Program-made: the position numbers and the translations under genes
Assembly (NCBI RefSeq): GCF_000208745.1
Contig: NC_030857.1
Coordinates: 4,626,714-4,690,713, forward strand
Length of the DNA stretch: 64,000 nucleotides
Origin: Theobroma cacao
Lineage: Eukaryota > Streptophyta > Magnoliopsida > Malvales > Malvaceae
Direction: 5' to 3'
The notes under the pieces: generated by a model
The model's input: only the letters and a program-made list of their open reading frames with translations
Told to the model about the DNA's origin: nothing
The model's database searches: none
In this document: piece after piece, positions 1 to 10,481 of the stretch
How the letters are laid out: the number at the start of each line of letters is the position of its first letter
Position numbering within the stretch: the first letter of the stretch is position 1

Positions 1-85
1 TTAATTTTCTCTTTTTCTTTTTAAAAAATCTTAATAATAAAAAGAATTTAAATAGGGTAAAGTAAAGAATTTGTTCAAGATTTTT

Positions 86-310
86 CATCTATTTTGAAAT
101 AAATAAAAGGTTTCAAATTCGATGCAAAATTGAAATAAAGAGACAGTGGAAAGAAAGAAGAAGAAGATGAAAAAGAACTGCAGGCATTTTGGTTGTAAAG
201 GAAAGAAAAGGAATGGTATAAGATTTTCTGTCCATTTTGAAATAAATATAAAGTTTCAATTTTTTCAAATTCAGTGCAAAATTGAAATAAAGAGAAAGTG
301 GGAAAAAAAA
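86..310 (+). repeat. Imperfect direct repeat, two units about 145 bp apart
   Basis: The segments at about 86-153 and 230-305 share a common core: TTTTGAAATAAATA, then a TTTCAA block, then TGCAAAATTGAAATAAAGAG. The second unit has a short extra T/A-rich insertion. This looks like a local duplication in simple A-rich DNA, with no sign of function. Confidence 0.5.
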
Positions 311-561
311 AAGAAAAAAGAAGGTGAAAAATAACTATAGAGAAGAAAACGATTTTTGTATTTTGATTACTTCCATCCATCTTTGGTTTAGTAAAATCTT
401 ATAAAAAATTTTAAAAAAGTCCTTATCAGATGATTTTGTTCATGAATCGCAAAATTTTGTGTCACTTTCTAATGATTTTGTTAAAAAAATGTATAAGAGC
501 TTTGTTAGAAAGATGTTCTCTACTGTTTACGAAAATCTTAGAAGATGATTATAATATTTTT

Positions 562-785
562 TCAATATGACGTATAATAATTTTTTTTAAATATGGCGTG
601 AGACAATTCTTTTTTTTAACATGATATGTAACAACTTCTTTAACATAGTGTGTAACAATAATATTTTTTCAATATGGTGTATAATAACTGTTTTTCAATA
701 TGGCGTAAAACAAATTTTTTTTTTTCAAAATGACGTGTAACAATTTTTTTTTCAACATGATGTGTAACAATATTTTTTTCATGTG
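562..785 (+). repeat. Degenerate minisatellite, block 1
   Basis: About eight imperfect units of roughly 27-35 bp have the core CAACATGACGTGTAACAA, followed by a T-rich spacer of variable length. Units vary mainly at the CG/TG/CA positions and in T-run length, which suggests an old array decayed by CpG transition and slippage. Confidence 0.7.
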
Positions 786-1131
786 CGCTTGAATATGAGG
801 AAGTTTCATTAAGGGTAACTTTGTCTAAATTTTTTTCTTGACTAAAAATAATTAAAATTAAAAAGAGGATTATTTTAAAAAATACCTAATTTTTTAGATT
901 AAATGCTCAATTTGTGGGCAAAACTTTTGAGTATTTATCAATTTAGAGTCAAAACGTTTCAATTGTAGCAATCAATAACCAAATGTTTTCAATTTCTTAC
1001 AATTAAAAGTTAAAGTGAGATGTGTCTGACACGTGTAAAAGATATGCATGGAGCGGATGCTGACTTGTTGTGTAAGATACAGAAAGATAGTTTTGTTAGA
1101 AAGTCTTTTCTGTCAAGTCAAAACGGTTCAT

Positions 1132-1610
1132 ATTATGGCGTGACGTGAAATAACTTTTTCATTATGATCTGTAATAACTAAATTTTTCAATATGGCGTGT
1201 AATAACTAAATCTTCAATATAATGTGTAATAATTAAATTTTTCAACATGATGTATAACACCTAAATTTTCAACATGACATGTAACAACTAAATTTTAAAC
1301 ATAACGTGTAATAACTAATCTTCAACATGACATGTAATAATTACATTTTTCAACATGATGTGTAACAACTATATTTTTTAACATAACATGTAACAACTAT
1401 ATTTTTTAACATGACGTGTAACAATTAAATTTTCAACATGACGTATAAAAATTAATTTTTTAATATGGCATGTAACAATTACATTTTTCGATATGGTGTT
1501 TAACAATTAAATTTTCAACATAACATGTAACGATTACATTTTCAACATGATATATAATAATTATTTCTAACATGGTGTAAAATAATTAAATTTTAAAATG
1601 TAACAAGTTA
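1132..1610 (+). repeat. Degenerate minisatellite, block 2
   Basis: About seventeen imperfect units of about 27-30 bp have the same core as block 1 (CAACATGACGTGTAACAA plus an ACTAAATTTT-type spacer). The two blocks are separated by about 350 bp of unrelated AT-rich sequence, so they are probably one array split by an insertion, or two parts of one mobile element. Confidence 0.7.
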
Positions 1611-2326
1611 ACTGCTATGTCATCAGCTCACGCAATTTTTTATCGCGTGTGATACATGTTCCATCCACCTGTCAACTTAGCTATTAATTGTAAGGAATCG
1701 AAAATGTTAATCTCTTAATTGCTATAATTGAAATGTTTGTCCATTAATTGAAAAAAATGCCCAAGTGATTAGCCATAAGCATTTAGCCTATTTTTGAGGA
1801 TTAAAAAAAAATTGTCCCATATTTATATTATTTCTTGACTATGAACAATCTAGGTAACTATTGTTAATGAGATATTTGCCCAATGAAAAGGTGTGTTCTA
1901 ATTTCATTCGGAGTTTATGCTTAAATGCCACAACCCGGATTAGGTGGTCCTGTTCATGCTGGGAACAGGGTGGCCCTCTAAATCCTGCCAACAAGCAAAT
2001 CCTGTCTTTCTATCACAGTCCAATTTTACCTCTTGAAGTTGCCAACCCGCCATCGCCCTAAACGCCCCCAAGATGATCAATAATTGACTGCGTAGTGAAC
2101 AGTGAGTACAGACATGTTGAAAAGTGTTACCTTATCTGCTATGCTCTCAAGAAAAAAAATAATGGAGTAAGGACCAGTGTATGCAGTGCAGATTTAAGAC
2201 GAGACTATCAATTTAAAGGTTGTCCACATATACTTTATCTAATCGGGAAGGACAAAATTCCGGAGTCTTTTTCTCTGCCCTTATTCCTTTGTTTCTCGCG
2301 TTCTTGATCTGATTTTCTAATTTTCC

Positions 2327-4709
2327 ATGGAAAATTTGTGCCAGTATCTGGTTCTTATACTCTTCATGCTTCTCACCCTTAAATTTCTAACAAACAAAAG
2401 GCAAAAGCTACCTCCAAGTCCGTTTTCTCTTCCAATCATCGGGCACCTTCACCTCATAAAAAATCCACTCTACGCAGCATTGTAGACTCTATTGTCACAG
2501 CATGGTCCTGTTTTATACCTCCAATTTGGTTCCAGGCGTGTCCTTGTTGTATCTTCTCCATCTGCTATTGAAGAATGTTTCACCAAGAATGACATAATAT
2601 TTGCAAATCGGCCACAGACCATGGCAGGGGATATTTTGACGGACAAGTACGTTACCATTGCTTGGGCTCCTTATGGTGATCTCTGGCGGAACCTTCGTCG
2701 CCTCAGTGTTGTTGAAATATTCTCTGCAAATAGCCTTCAAAGGGTTCGTTCCATACGTGAAGAAGAAGTTCGCAACTGTGTTCAACAATTGTCTAAGCTC
2801 TAAGCTAATGGCACCCAAAAGGTGGATTTGAAGTTCTTGTTTTCTCTGTTGACGGTTAATGTCATGTTGAGGATGGTTGTGGGAAAGCGTGGCGTTGAGG
2901 AGAAAGCTAGGGACGTAGAAGCAGAAAAAGTTTTCTTGCGGGAATTTACCGAGTTATTCTTTCCAAGCCTTGGAATAAATGTTTGTGATTTCTTTCCTAT
3001 TTTGAGGTTGGTAGGTTTCAAAGGAATCGAGAAGCATATGATACAAGTGCAGAGGAAGAGAGATGAATACGTTAAGAATTTAATAGATGAAATTAGATTA
3101 AAAAAACCTGTTTGTTCTGTGGACTTTCCAGCTGCGATAAAGGACCGGAGAAAGAAGCCTTCGCCGATTGAAACGCTCGTCTCTTAAAGAGAAAGATCCT
3201 GAGTTTTGTTCAAACGAAGTCATCAAGAGCATGGTACTGGTAAGCAGTACATTCCAGCCTTTGATCAATTTTTTTTTTGTAAGCCTTTAGATGATTCATT
3301 GAAATAAATGGAGATGATCTTAAAACTTCTAACCTGCCATATGGAGTCCTGCCTTTGATCATTTATTGTCGTTTTACTATTTAGTCAGGTGAATAAAAGA
3401 ACAGTAATTATGCTCAAAGACTTGAAACTTAAATCATGGAACCATTTTTTCAAGCCAATTGCTTATCAAAAAAAAAGTTTTCAAGCCAATCTTCTGGATG
3501 GGTATTATGTAAATTTTGTGCAAATGAACAGGGCATGCAGTGAGTCCGCTCAGTGGTTGGCTTGTTGGGGATTCTTTTTGTAGAGGTGATTTTGAGCTGT
3601 TACCCATAGATTTAGAGTGTAACAGGTCAGAATCTACTTGTTTCCTCTCAGAGGTGAACGTTTTTGTTCTCCCCTGCTTCTTAGTACACATAAAATTTCA
3701 AAAAAAAAAAAAATCTTCTGGATGGAAGTAAATCTTGTTATATTAGAAATGCATCTTTTTGAAATGAAGAAATTCTGACAGCAGCAAGAGAATTAGCCTT
3801 GTATCGATTAATCCTTTACTAGTATTCGCTTGATCTCTTACTTAGTGACCTGATTCCTATTAGCCATTTGAACTTCTAAATGCCATGCATAATAGAATTG
3901 AGCCTAAACTGTTTCTGAGAATTTTTTTTTATAAGCGTTTCTGAGAATCTAGAAATGTCAGGAAATTATGGAGCAAGGAAACTAACTTTTTAAATAATAT
4001 GGACAGTTTGTTGTGATATGCTAGATTGATGTTTATATCTTAAAGTAATTTTACGTGCCAAACATACCATCAATCTCTATGCGATATTTGCATCAGACGA
4101 TGTTCAATGCAGGGACAGAAACGACAGCAGCTATAATGGAATGGGCAATGTCACTTCTCTTGAATCATCCAGAGTCAATGCAGAAGGTGAGGGCAGAGAT
4201 TGATGCCCATGTTGGGCATGGACGCTTGCTAAATGACTCAGATCTTGCCAACTTTCCCTATCTTCGTTGCATTGCAAACGAGACACTAAGGCTCTATCCT
4301 CCATCACCGCTTCTGTTGCCTCATTCTCATCTGAAGATTGCGTGGTGGGTGGATATGAGATACCTAGAGGCACAATGCTAATGGTGAATGTCTGGGCAAT
4401 CCATCGGGATCCCAGTTTGTGGGAGGAGCCAAGCAAGTTCAAGCCTGAAAGGTTTGAAGCAAGCTTTGGAGAGAAGAAGGATTCAGATATCTTCCATTTG
4501 GACTTGGGAGGAGAGATTGTCCTGGCGCTGCGATGGGCATGCGGTTAATTTTCTTGGCCCTAGGTGCAGCCATACAATGCTTTGTATGGGAAAACGTCGG
4601 GCAAGGCAAGGTGGATATGAGCTCCGGTTCTGGAATCACTCTGTCAAAGGCTAGGCCATTGGAGGCTCGGTGTTGTCCACGCCGAAATTCGATTAAACTC
4701 CTCTCCTGA
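2327..4709 (+). pseudogene. CYP81-type cytochrome P450 pseudogene (cluster copy 1)
   Basis: This is a relic of a two-exon CYP81-like P450, an ER-anchored haem monooxygenase of specialised metabolism. Exon 1 runs from the ATG at 2327 to a clean donor at 3241; exon 2 begins after the AG at 4096 and ends at the TGA at 4707-4709. Recognisable parts are the N-terminal membrane anchor, the PPSP hinge and LPIIGH, the FTKNDIIFANRP and PYGDLWRNLRR blocks, the I-helix [14 protein letters not shown], the K-helix ETLR, and a haem loop [12 protein letters not shown] with its Cys still encoded. The lesions are an in-frame TAG at 2483, an in-frame TAA at 2801, and net frameshifts near 3170, 4328 and 4485. 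With five lesions it is clearly not functional. The intron (3241-4096) also carries a short LINE insertion. CYP81 assignment is from family motifs and by-eye similarity to the intact copy at 11631. Confidence 0.9.
3502..3711 (+). mobile_element. 5'-truncated LINE 3' end with 14-bp TSD, in the intron of P450 copy 1
   Basis: A 210-bp segment ends in a run of about 14 A and is flanked by perfect copies of AATCTTCTGGATGG (3488-3501 and 3712-3725). A poly(A) tail plus a perfect 14-bp target-site duplication is the hallmark of target-primed reverse transcription. The body has no coding potential and reads as a LINE 3' UTR, ending AAATTTC before the A tail much like the piece at 12900-13178. A SINE or other retrocopied RNA cannot be excluded. 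Confidence 0.75.
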
Positions 4710-5776
4710 CTGAAATGCCTAGGCTTGGTTTGGAGCTGCTCTACCATTTAAGTTGTGACAATATTTAAGTGCTAGAGCTAGAGGGACTTGGCGTCCCCTC
4801 CAACCCCTATTTCTGTTGTAAGGTCGTATTATATAATTGATTGCCAGTGTTGAATTTTCATGCTAGGTATGCAAATTCAACGTTGTTTCCTGTCTAACTG
4901 AATAAACTTATATTGAAATTTGAATTTATGTGACCAAAAAAAAATTTGAATCAACATTGTTCCTGTCTAATTATGCCTTTTTTTTTTGAAAGTTAAATTC
5001 ATTTCATTTCAAAGACAGAGTATTCCCCTTGTACAAGCAGAGTAAAAGGACTAGAACTGAGGAGACAAACGTCCTGCCCTTCCTTCATCATATTGGTTAC
5101 AAAAAATCTACCAGTATCTACAACCCTGCCTGTCTATACAAAAATCTCAGCATATTAACCCTGCCTTCGTGTCTTGATACCAGGATGACATGAAATGTCG
5201 TGCGTTTTCGTGCCCATTTCTTAGAGAAAATCAGGTATATATGCACGAATAAGATAAACTGCGAATATGGACTTGTTTTCATCTTGAGCTACTATATTTG
5301 GAACGTTTCAAGTTTTGGTTATAGATGCTTTTCAAATGTGGTTCACAATTAAATGAGGTACCCTTTTCCTTTGCCTTTGTTGCTAAAGTTAACTTGACAC
5401 TCGGTGTGCTTATCCGATGCTTATAGTGGCCAAGGGAAAGATGAGTGAACAAGATTGACTGGAACTTGGTTATACTTGCCGAGAAACTCCAACAATATCT
5501 TTCCACATTACGAGTCAAACTGCAACTCGACATCCTTGTGCTGCAGATTAGTCAAACAAATGATTTATTTTGTTTTATTTTTTTAAAACAAAATGTAGTC
5601 AAACAAATGACTTACTTTTCCAAAGAAGACATCCTTTGTTTTTTTTTTTTTGGAATGGCCATCCTTTGCTTACCTATTACTCCAATTTTTTTCTCATATG
5701 ATAGAAGGTTATATTATCTCATCTCCAATTTGACAAGAAAAGAACAGAGACGGCTACTGTGTTTGATAGGTCGAAC
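4710..5776. other. Intergenic region between P450 copies 1 and 2
   Basis: No gene is seen. It holds the 3' flank of copy 1, a probable minus-strand LINE 3' fragment (about 4977-5230), and from about 5240 the promoter region of copy 2, with T-rich tracts around 5570-5650. Confidence 0.6.
4977..5230 (-). mobile_element. Probable LINE 3' fragment (minus strand)
   Basis: A T run at about 4979-4988 is followed by GAAAGTTAAATTCATTTC, the same kind of edge seen at the poly(T) end of the other minus-strand LINE pieces here (6882, 9751). The following ~240 bp is non-coding. I found no clear target-site duplication, so the far edge is approximate. Confidence 0.4.
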
Positions 5777-6881
5777 ATGGAGGTTTCATATTACCTAGTG
5801 CTGGTAACCTCTTTTCTTTTCCTCATACACAAACTCTTCATAAGAAACAGAGTGGTCCGAAGAAACTTGCCACCAAGCCCACCTGGTCTTCCTATAATAG
5901 GCCATTACCACCTTCTGAAGAGGCCAGTACACCTTACCCTCCATGATCTCTCCAAGAAGTATGGTCCTGTCTTGTTCCTCCGCTTTGGCTCAAGACCAGT
6001 CCTTGTCATATCCACTCCTTCAGCCATCGAAGAATGCTTCACAAAGAATGACGTCACCTTTGCTAACCGTCCTCTCTTGCCTCTAGAAAGATTGCTGAAT
6101 ACGATTTCACCACGCTTGTGACCTGTCCATATGGACACCACTGGAGAAACCTTCGCCGTCTCACTGCCATTGAAATTTTCTCATCAGCACGCATCCAAGG
6201 GACTTCAAGCATCCGTGCCGAAGAAATCCACTTCCTGGTCAAACAACTGTTCAAGAGCTCTTTCAGGGAAGTGGAAATTGAGTCATTCTTTTACATCTTG
6301 ACTTTCAATATTATGATGAAGCTAGTTGCTGGACACAGGTATTTGGATGATGATGTGCATTCGGATAATAATAGAGGCATGATCAATGATCTAAAGCAGA
6401 TGTTTAATCCAACTGTCAACCTTTCGTGGAGTGACCACTTTCCCATCTTGAGGTGGTTGACTTTTCAAGGGGCGGATAAGAGGATCCTGAAAACGCATGT
6501 GGAGAAGGATGATTTTCTGCAAGCTCTAGTTGATATGCGCCGACGTGTTGTTTCTTCTCCTTCTATTACGGATGGGGAGAGGAAGCGACCGATTATAGAT
6601 GTTATGTTATCGTTGCAGGAATCAGAACCAGATTGCTACACTGATGAAATCATCAAAGGAATAATAATGGTAAAACCTAGAGAAATATGTTTTCATCTGC
6701 TTGAAATGATTTGCATTTTCTGTAAGTATGAACTTGTAGTGAGTTGCATTTACGTGTTAGAGATATCAATACCTACTGAATTTGCTAGAATATAGCGGTG
6801 GGGAAACTCGATTTGACACACAAGTCAAAGCAAATCCTGATGCAATATAGTTGTCTGCAACGTGTAAGGCACTATTAGTTA

Positions 6882-8114
6882 TTTTTTTTAAAGTTAAATA
6901 TTATCATTAAAAGGAGAAACCAATGGTTAACTCCTTCAAAAGAACAAAAGAACTGCAATTTTAAGGCTTATGCGCAGTCCTGGAGGTGGCATACCCCTCA
7001 AAAATTACATTGCAAGGCCCAGCAGCCCTTAAGACAAGAAATCCTTAGCAAAGGTATTCCTAAATCAATTCCTTAAGGGAAATCATAAACTCAACCTATC
7101 ATCAGCATCAAACATATCTAAACACCCCTTACGAACAGGCGAAAACAACAAAAGACAAAAGAAACCTGCATTGGCAAGAATGTGCATCAGCCCTCTCGCA
7201 GATAAAAACCAGGAGCTCTCTTGTTAATAGATCTCTCTCGTCCTTTTCTCCCTTCTCTTACTTGTAGTGTCCTCACAGGTGAGCTTCAGATCCTCCACTC
7301 CACCAATAACCCTGCTGACTTCTCGCCCTGAAGTCCCTGTTGCCATAGAACAACACAGCACATTCATCGAATTACAACGATGAAACCTGAGCTTGTTCAT
7401 AACAGCTCCCTCCTGTAACCATAGGAGCATAAATCACCCGTCCCTCTGCAGATACCTGTTCCCCACCACAAGGATATAGAGCAGAACAGAACCTTTCATC
7501 AAGACAAAACAATCCCTTATGGGGACACCCTGATCCAAAAGTCAACCACACCTACATGTCAAATTGGCAGCAAAACTCACCTAAGATTACCATTCCCTGC
7601 AGAGGCGCTGTCCCTGACTTCAGTCCAGAAGTTGACCAGATCAGTTGCCCTTCCTATTCCAGCTTTTGCCAGGGAATCAGCTTGCTGATTGGCCTCCCTT
7701 CTTACATGTAATATTTCCCACTTTTTCACCTTTCTTTTAAGCGTTTCAATTTGAAGAATCCACTTCCTCATTCTCCAGGGAGCTTGACTAGGTGATTTTA
7801 TCCAACTCACCGCATTAAAGGAATCACTCTCAATGACCAGAAAATGGGATTCGTTCCAATTTGAAGCCGCAAACATCATGAAAGCCTGTCTAATAGCCAG
7901 CACTTCCGCAAGATTAGCATCTCCCCTCCCTATCGCCTTGGAAAACATCATTTTGGTTTCACCAACGGAATTCCTAAGGATCCCACCAATTCCTGCTTCT
8001 CCTGGGCATCCACTAGCTGCTCCATCTACGTTGAACTTCATAAAACCTTCCATAGGGTTCGTCCACTCAACCATCGGTCTTGTTAGTCACTATTAGTTTA
8101 GGGGCAGTTTTTAA
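6882..8114 (-). mobile_element. 5'-truncated LINE inserted antisense in the P450 copy 2 intron, 16-bp TSD
   Basis: The element is flanked by perfect copies of AAGGCACTATTAGTTA (6866-6881 and 8115-8130). A T run at 6882-6889 is the poly(A) tail read on the opposite strand, so the element's 3' end is at the left and it lies antisense to the P450. It retains the terminal ribonuclease H domain (7577-8074) and a non-coding 3' UTR of about 700 bp. The upstream reverse transcriptase and ORF1 are missing, as is usual for 5'-truncated L1-type insertions. Confidence 0.9.
7577..8074 (-). pseudogene. LINE-encoded ribonuclease H domain (RVT_3 type), 5'-truncated
   Basis: A 165-residue open frame encodes a plant LINE-type ribonuclease H. 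It shows FNVDGAASG (first catalytic Asp), NLAEVLAIRQA (Glu), VIESDSFNAV (Asp) and REANQQADSLAKAG (last Asp), so all four metal-binding acidic residues are present. In the intact element this domain sits at the C-terminus of the pol ORF and removes template RNA during reverse transcription. Here it is only the tail of a truncated copy and the apparent start Met lies inside the ancestral ORF, so it is not an independent gene. The undamaged frame suggests a fairly recent insertion. Confidence 0.8.
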
Positions 8115-8982
8115 AAGGCACTATTAGTTAGTCACTTATCCAAAAAAAAAAAAAAACTTGTATTTTTGTGTCATAGCGATGAAACTATTGGTTAGTCACT
8201 TACAATTGATATTATATTTTGCAGAAGTTTAATTGTGTTTAAGCATTTTGTAAACAAAACTTGTTTTTGCCTTTCAAAAGAAAACCAAAAAAGAAAATAA
8301 TTCTGTATAAATTATAATCTAGTGCATTTAACATTGAGCTTCTGGTGCTCAGGTAATGTTTACAGCTGGAACAGTAACATCAACATCAACCATGGAATCT
8401 GCGGTGTCTCACTTGATATCGCACCCTGAGGTCTTCAGAAAGGCAAGGGAAGAAATTGATGCAAATATTGGACAAAGCAAACTACTTCATGACGCGGATC
8501 TCGGTAAGCTTCCATATCTTCATTGCATAATCAATGAAACACTTAGGTTAGGTTCGACAGGGCCAATAATTCCCCCTCACGAGTCGTCAAAGGAATGCAC
8601 GGTCGGAGGTTACAATATCCCACAAGGTACAATGTTATTGGTCAATGCATTTGCGTTGTATAATGATACCAAGTTGTGGGAGGACCCTGATATGTTCAAG
8701 CCTGAGAGATTTCAAGGTAGCGGGTGGGAGGGAGAAAGGGGAGGGTATAAATTCATACCGTTTGGTTTAGGAAGAAGGCAATGCCCCGGAGAAGGGTTGG
8801 CCATGAGGCTCATGGCTTTAACACTGGGGACCTTGATTCAGTGCTTTGAGTGGGGGAAGGCAGGTGAGGATCGTCAGGCCAATCGTGTAGCAGCCAACGC
8901 GCACAAGACAGAGGATGTGGCTTTAAAGGTCATATTTCGACCCCGTGAAACTCTAGCACCGAGCGTTCTTTCTCAACTCTGA

Positions 8983-9750
8983 CTGATTTACAGAGTCACA
9001 GTTTGCATTTGTTTAATAATTATTCACTGTAATCATAAGAAAACAGATAGTACTTAAAAAAGAATAACCATAATATACATAAGAGCCGAGAAATTCTTTT
9101 TTTATTGTACCTTTAATGTTGCACATCAATATTATTGAGGCATTTTTAGCCTGTTACTAAGGATTAGAAAACTGAAAATATTAGGAAAGGCTTTAAGTTG
9201 TATATCAATGTCACTTTCTTTAACGTTCTGATCATTTCATTTTTTTTGACTTAGGAGTAGTTAAAGTAGAAAGTACATCTTCTTCTATCATTTTTGACAA
9301 TTGATACTATCAAATCGATCCAATTTCACAAAATTAGAAACTGATTCGATCCCTCAATGTTTCACTTACAGTAGCCATTGGTAAACCGAAATAAAATCTT
9401 AAAATTGTTATAACACAGGACTATAAAAACAAGGAACAATAAAATGAATTAAAGGCGTGTATTAATGTTAGTGTTTTTAAAATTTTTATTCACCCTTACC
9501 ATTGGTATATAAAATGTTTATGCACAATAAACCTCAAAGATATAATGAAACTTAATGATTGAATATGTTTTGTATTGACAAAATCAATCTATTGAATACT
9601 TAGCGATGTACAATAAAATTATTAAATTATTGTAAAGTTTTTTTATAGCAAAATAGTATAAAAGTGATCTGAAAGGAATTTGAAAAACGTTAAAAGAATA
9701 ATTGTAATTTGTTTTTGTTAGTGCATGTTTTGAAAAATTAAAAAGTTCTA
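8983..9750. other. Intergenic region after P450 copy 2
   Basis: AT-rich sequence with no coding region or repeat that I recognise. It includes the 3' flank of copy 2. Confidence 0.6.
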
Positions 9751-10481
9751 TTTTTTTTTTTGAAAGTTATAATTTCATTTTATGCCAGAAAAAGTCTCCC
9801 CTTCAACAAACGAAATTATATATCCATAGGTTTTCAAATAAAGCTATTAGCTGGTATCGGTGGAGTTCTTAGGAACCACCAAGGTGTCATAAAAGGTACT
9901 TTCTCCCACAACATTGGCATAAAAGATTCAAACTTCGCTGAATTTCAAGCCATTCGCAAGGGTTTTAAATTTTTCCTTATCTCTCCATGAGCCTCTAAAT
10001 CTGACTTGGAAGTTGAAAGCAATTCCTTTAACGCCATTCTCTGGACGAGAGACCATAGCAAAGTCTCTTGGCGTATGAAACTAATATCCAATGCCATTGA
10101 AACTCTTATTAAATCCATTAGGAAAGTCACCTTTAATCATATCAGCCAAGAGATAAACTTAATAGCAGACGGTCTTGCTAAAGTCGGGGTTTTGAGAGCT
10201 GATAACTTCAATACCTTCCTTCAGCCACCAGGAATGGATCCTTCCTCTGAAGCTTAGCAAGGGTTTGTTAGTTATTGAATTTATCGATTGGACTGTCCCT
10301 CTCAAGTAGGACAATTCTAAAATGCACTAATGTTTCACTTTCCCTGTTCGCACATCAGACTATTTTTGATGCTTGCCAATCCTCGTATGTGAGGATGCTT
10401 TTGTTCTTTTGAAAACTGTTTTGCTTGTTATCTCTTTAAGAGACTTCATCAATAAATTTGCCTTTCAAAAAAAAAAAAAAA
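9751..10481 (+). mobile_element. Degraded LINE 3' part with ribonuclease H relic
   Basis: In one forward frame from about 9840 to 10257 there is a RNase H relic: GIGGVLRNHQGVIKG, NFAEFQAIRKG, then an in-frame TGA (9988-9990), then VESNSFNAI and IADGLAKVG. The third catalytic Asp is Asn and the frame is interrupted, so it is dead. A 3' UTR and a poly(A) tail (10467-10481) follow. The left edge (about 9751-9830) instead looks like a LINE 3' end in the opposite orientation: a T run, then GAAAGTTATAATTTCATTTT. The locus is therefore probably two nested or abutting insertions. I found no target-site duplication. Confidence 0.7.

Larger units (their letters stand above)
1..2326. other. AT-rich intergenic DNA upstream of the P450 cluster
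   Basis: No convincing coding region is seen. Open frames here are short and low in complexity (Lys- or Phe-rich) and match nothing I recognise. The stretch is dominated by A/T runs and by the degenerate tandem repeats listed separately. From about 1850 to 2326 the base composition becomes less extreme and probably includes the former promoter of the first P450 copy. Confidence 0.6.
5777..8982 (+). pseudogene. CYP81-type cytochrome P450 (cluster copy 2), one frameshift
   Basis: Nearly complete two-exon CYP81-like P450. Exon 1 runs from the ATG at 5777 to 6669 (donor GTAAAA at 6670); exon 2 is 8353-8982, both phase 0. Seen in order: N-terminal anchor (residues 3-20), [37 protein letters not shown]-helix MFTAGTVTSTSTMES, K-helix ETLR, FKPERF, haem loop PFGLGRRQCPG, and a normal C-terminus. 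A single net one-base loss near 6075-6082 shifts the frame, so the upstream frame stops at 6119-6121 while the downstream frame continues cleanly. The I-helix has Val where P450s usually have Asp/Glu before the conserved Thr, so oxygen activation might be altered even if the frame were intact. The 1.7-kb intron carries an antisense LINE. It is either a young pseudogene or a functional gene with a sequence error. The ATG at 5777 is preferred over the in-frame upstream 5759 because P450 N-termini start directly at the anchor. Confidence 0.8.

Noticed and set aside
75..380. Open frames on both strands rich in Lys or Phe/Ser
   Set aside because: They come from simple A/G-rich sequence and a local direct repeat; no motif, no splice or promoter context.
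5445..5798. 117-codon frame overlapping the start of P450 copy 2
   Set aside because: It lies in the P450 promoter and runs through the P450 ATG in another frame; composition is T-rich and no domain is seen.
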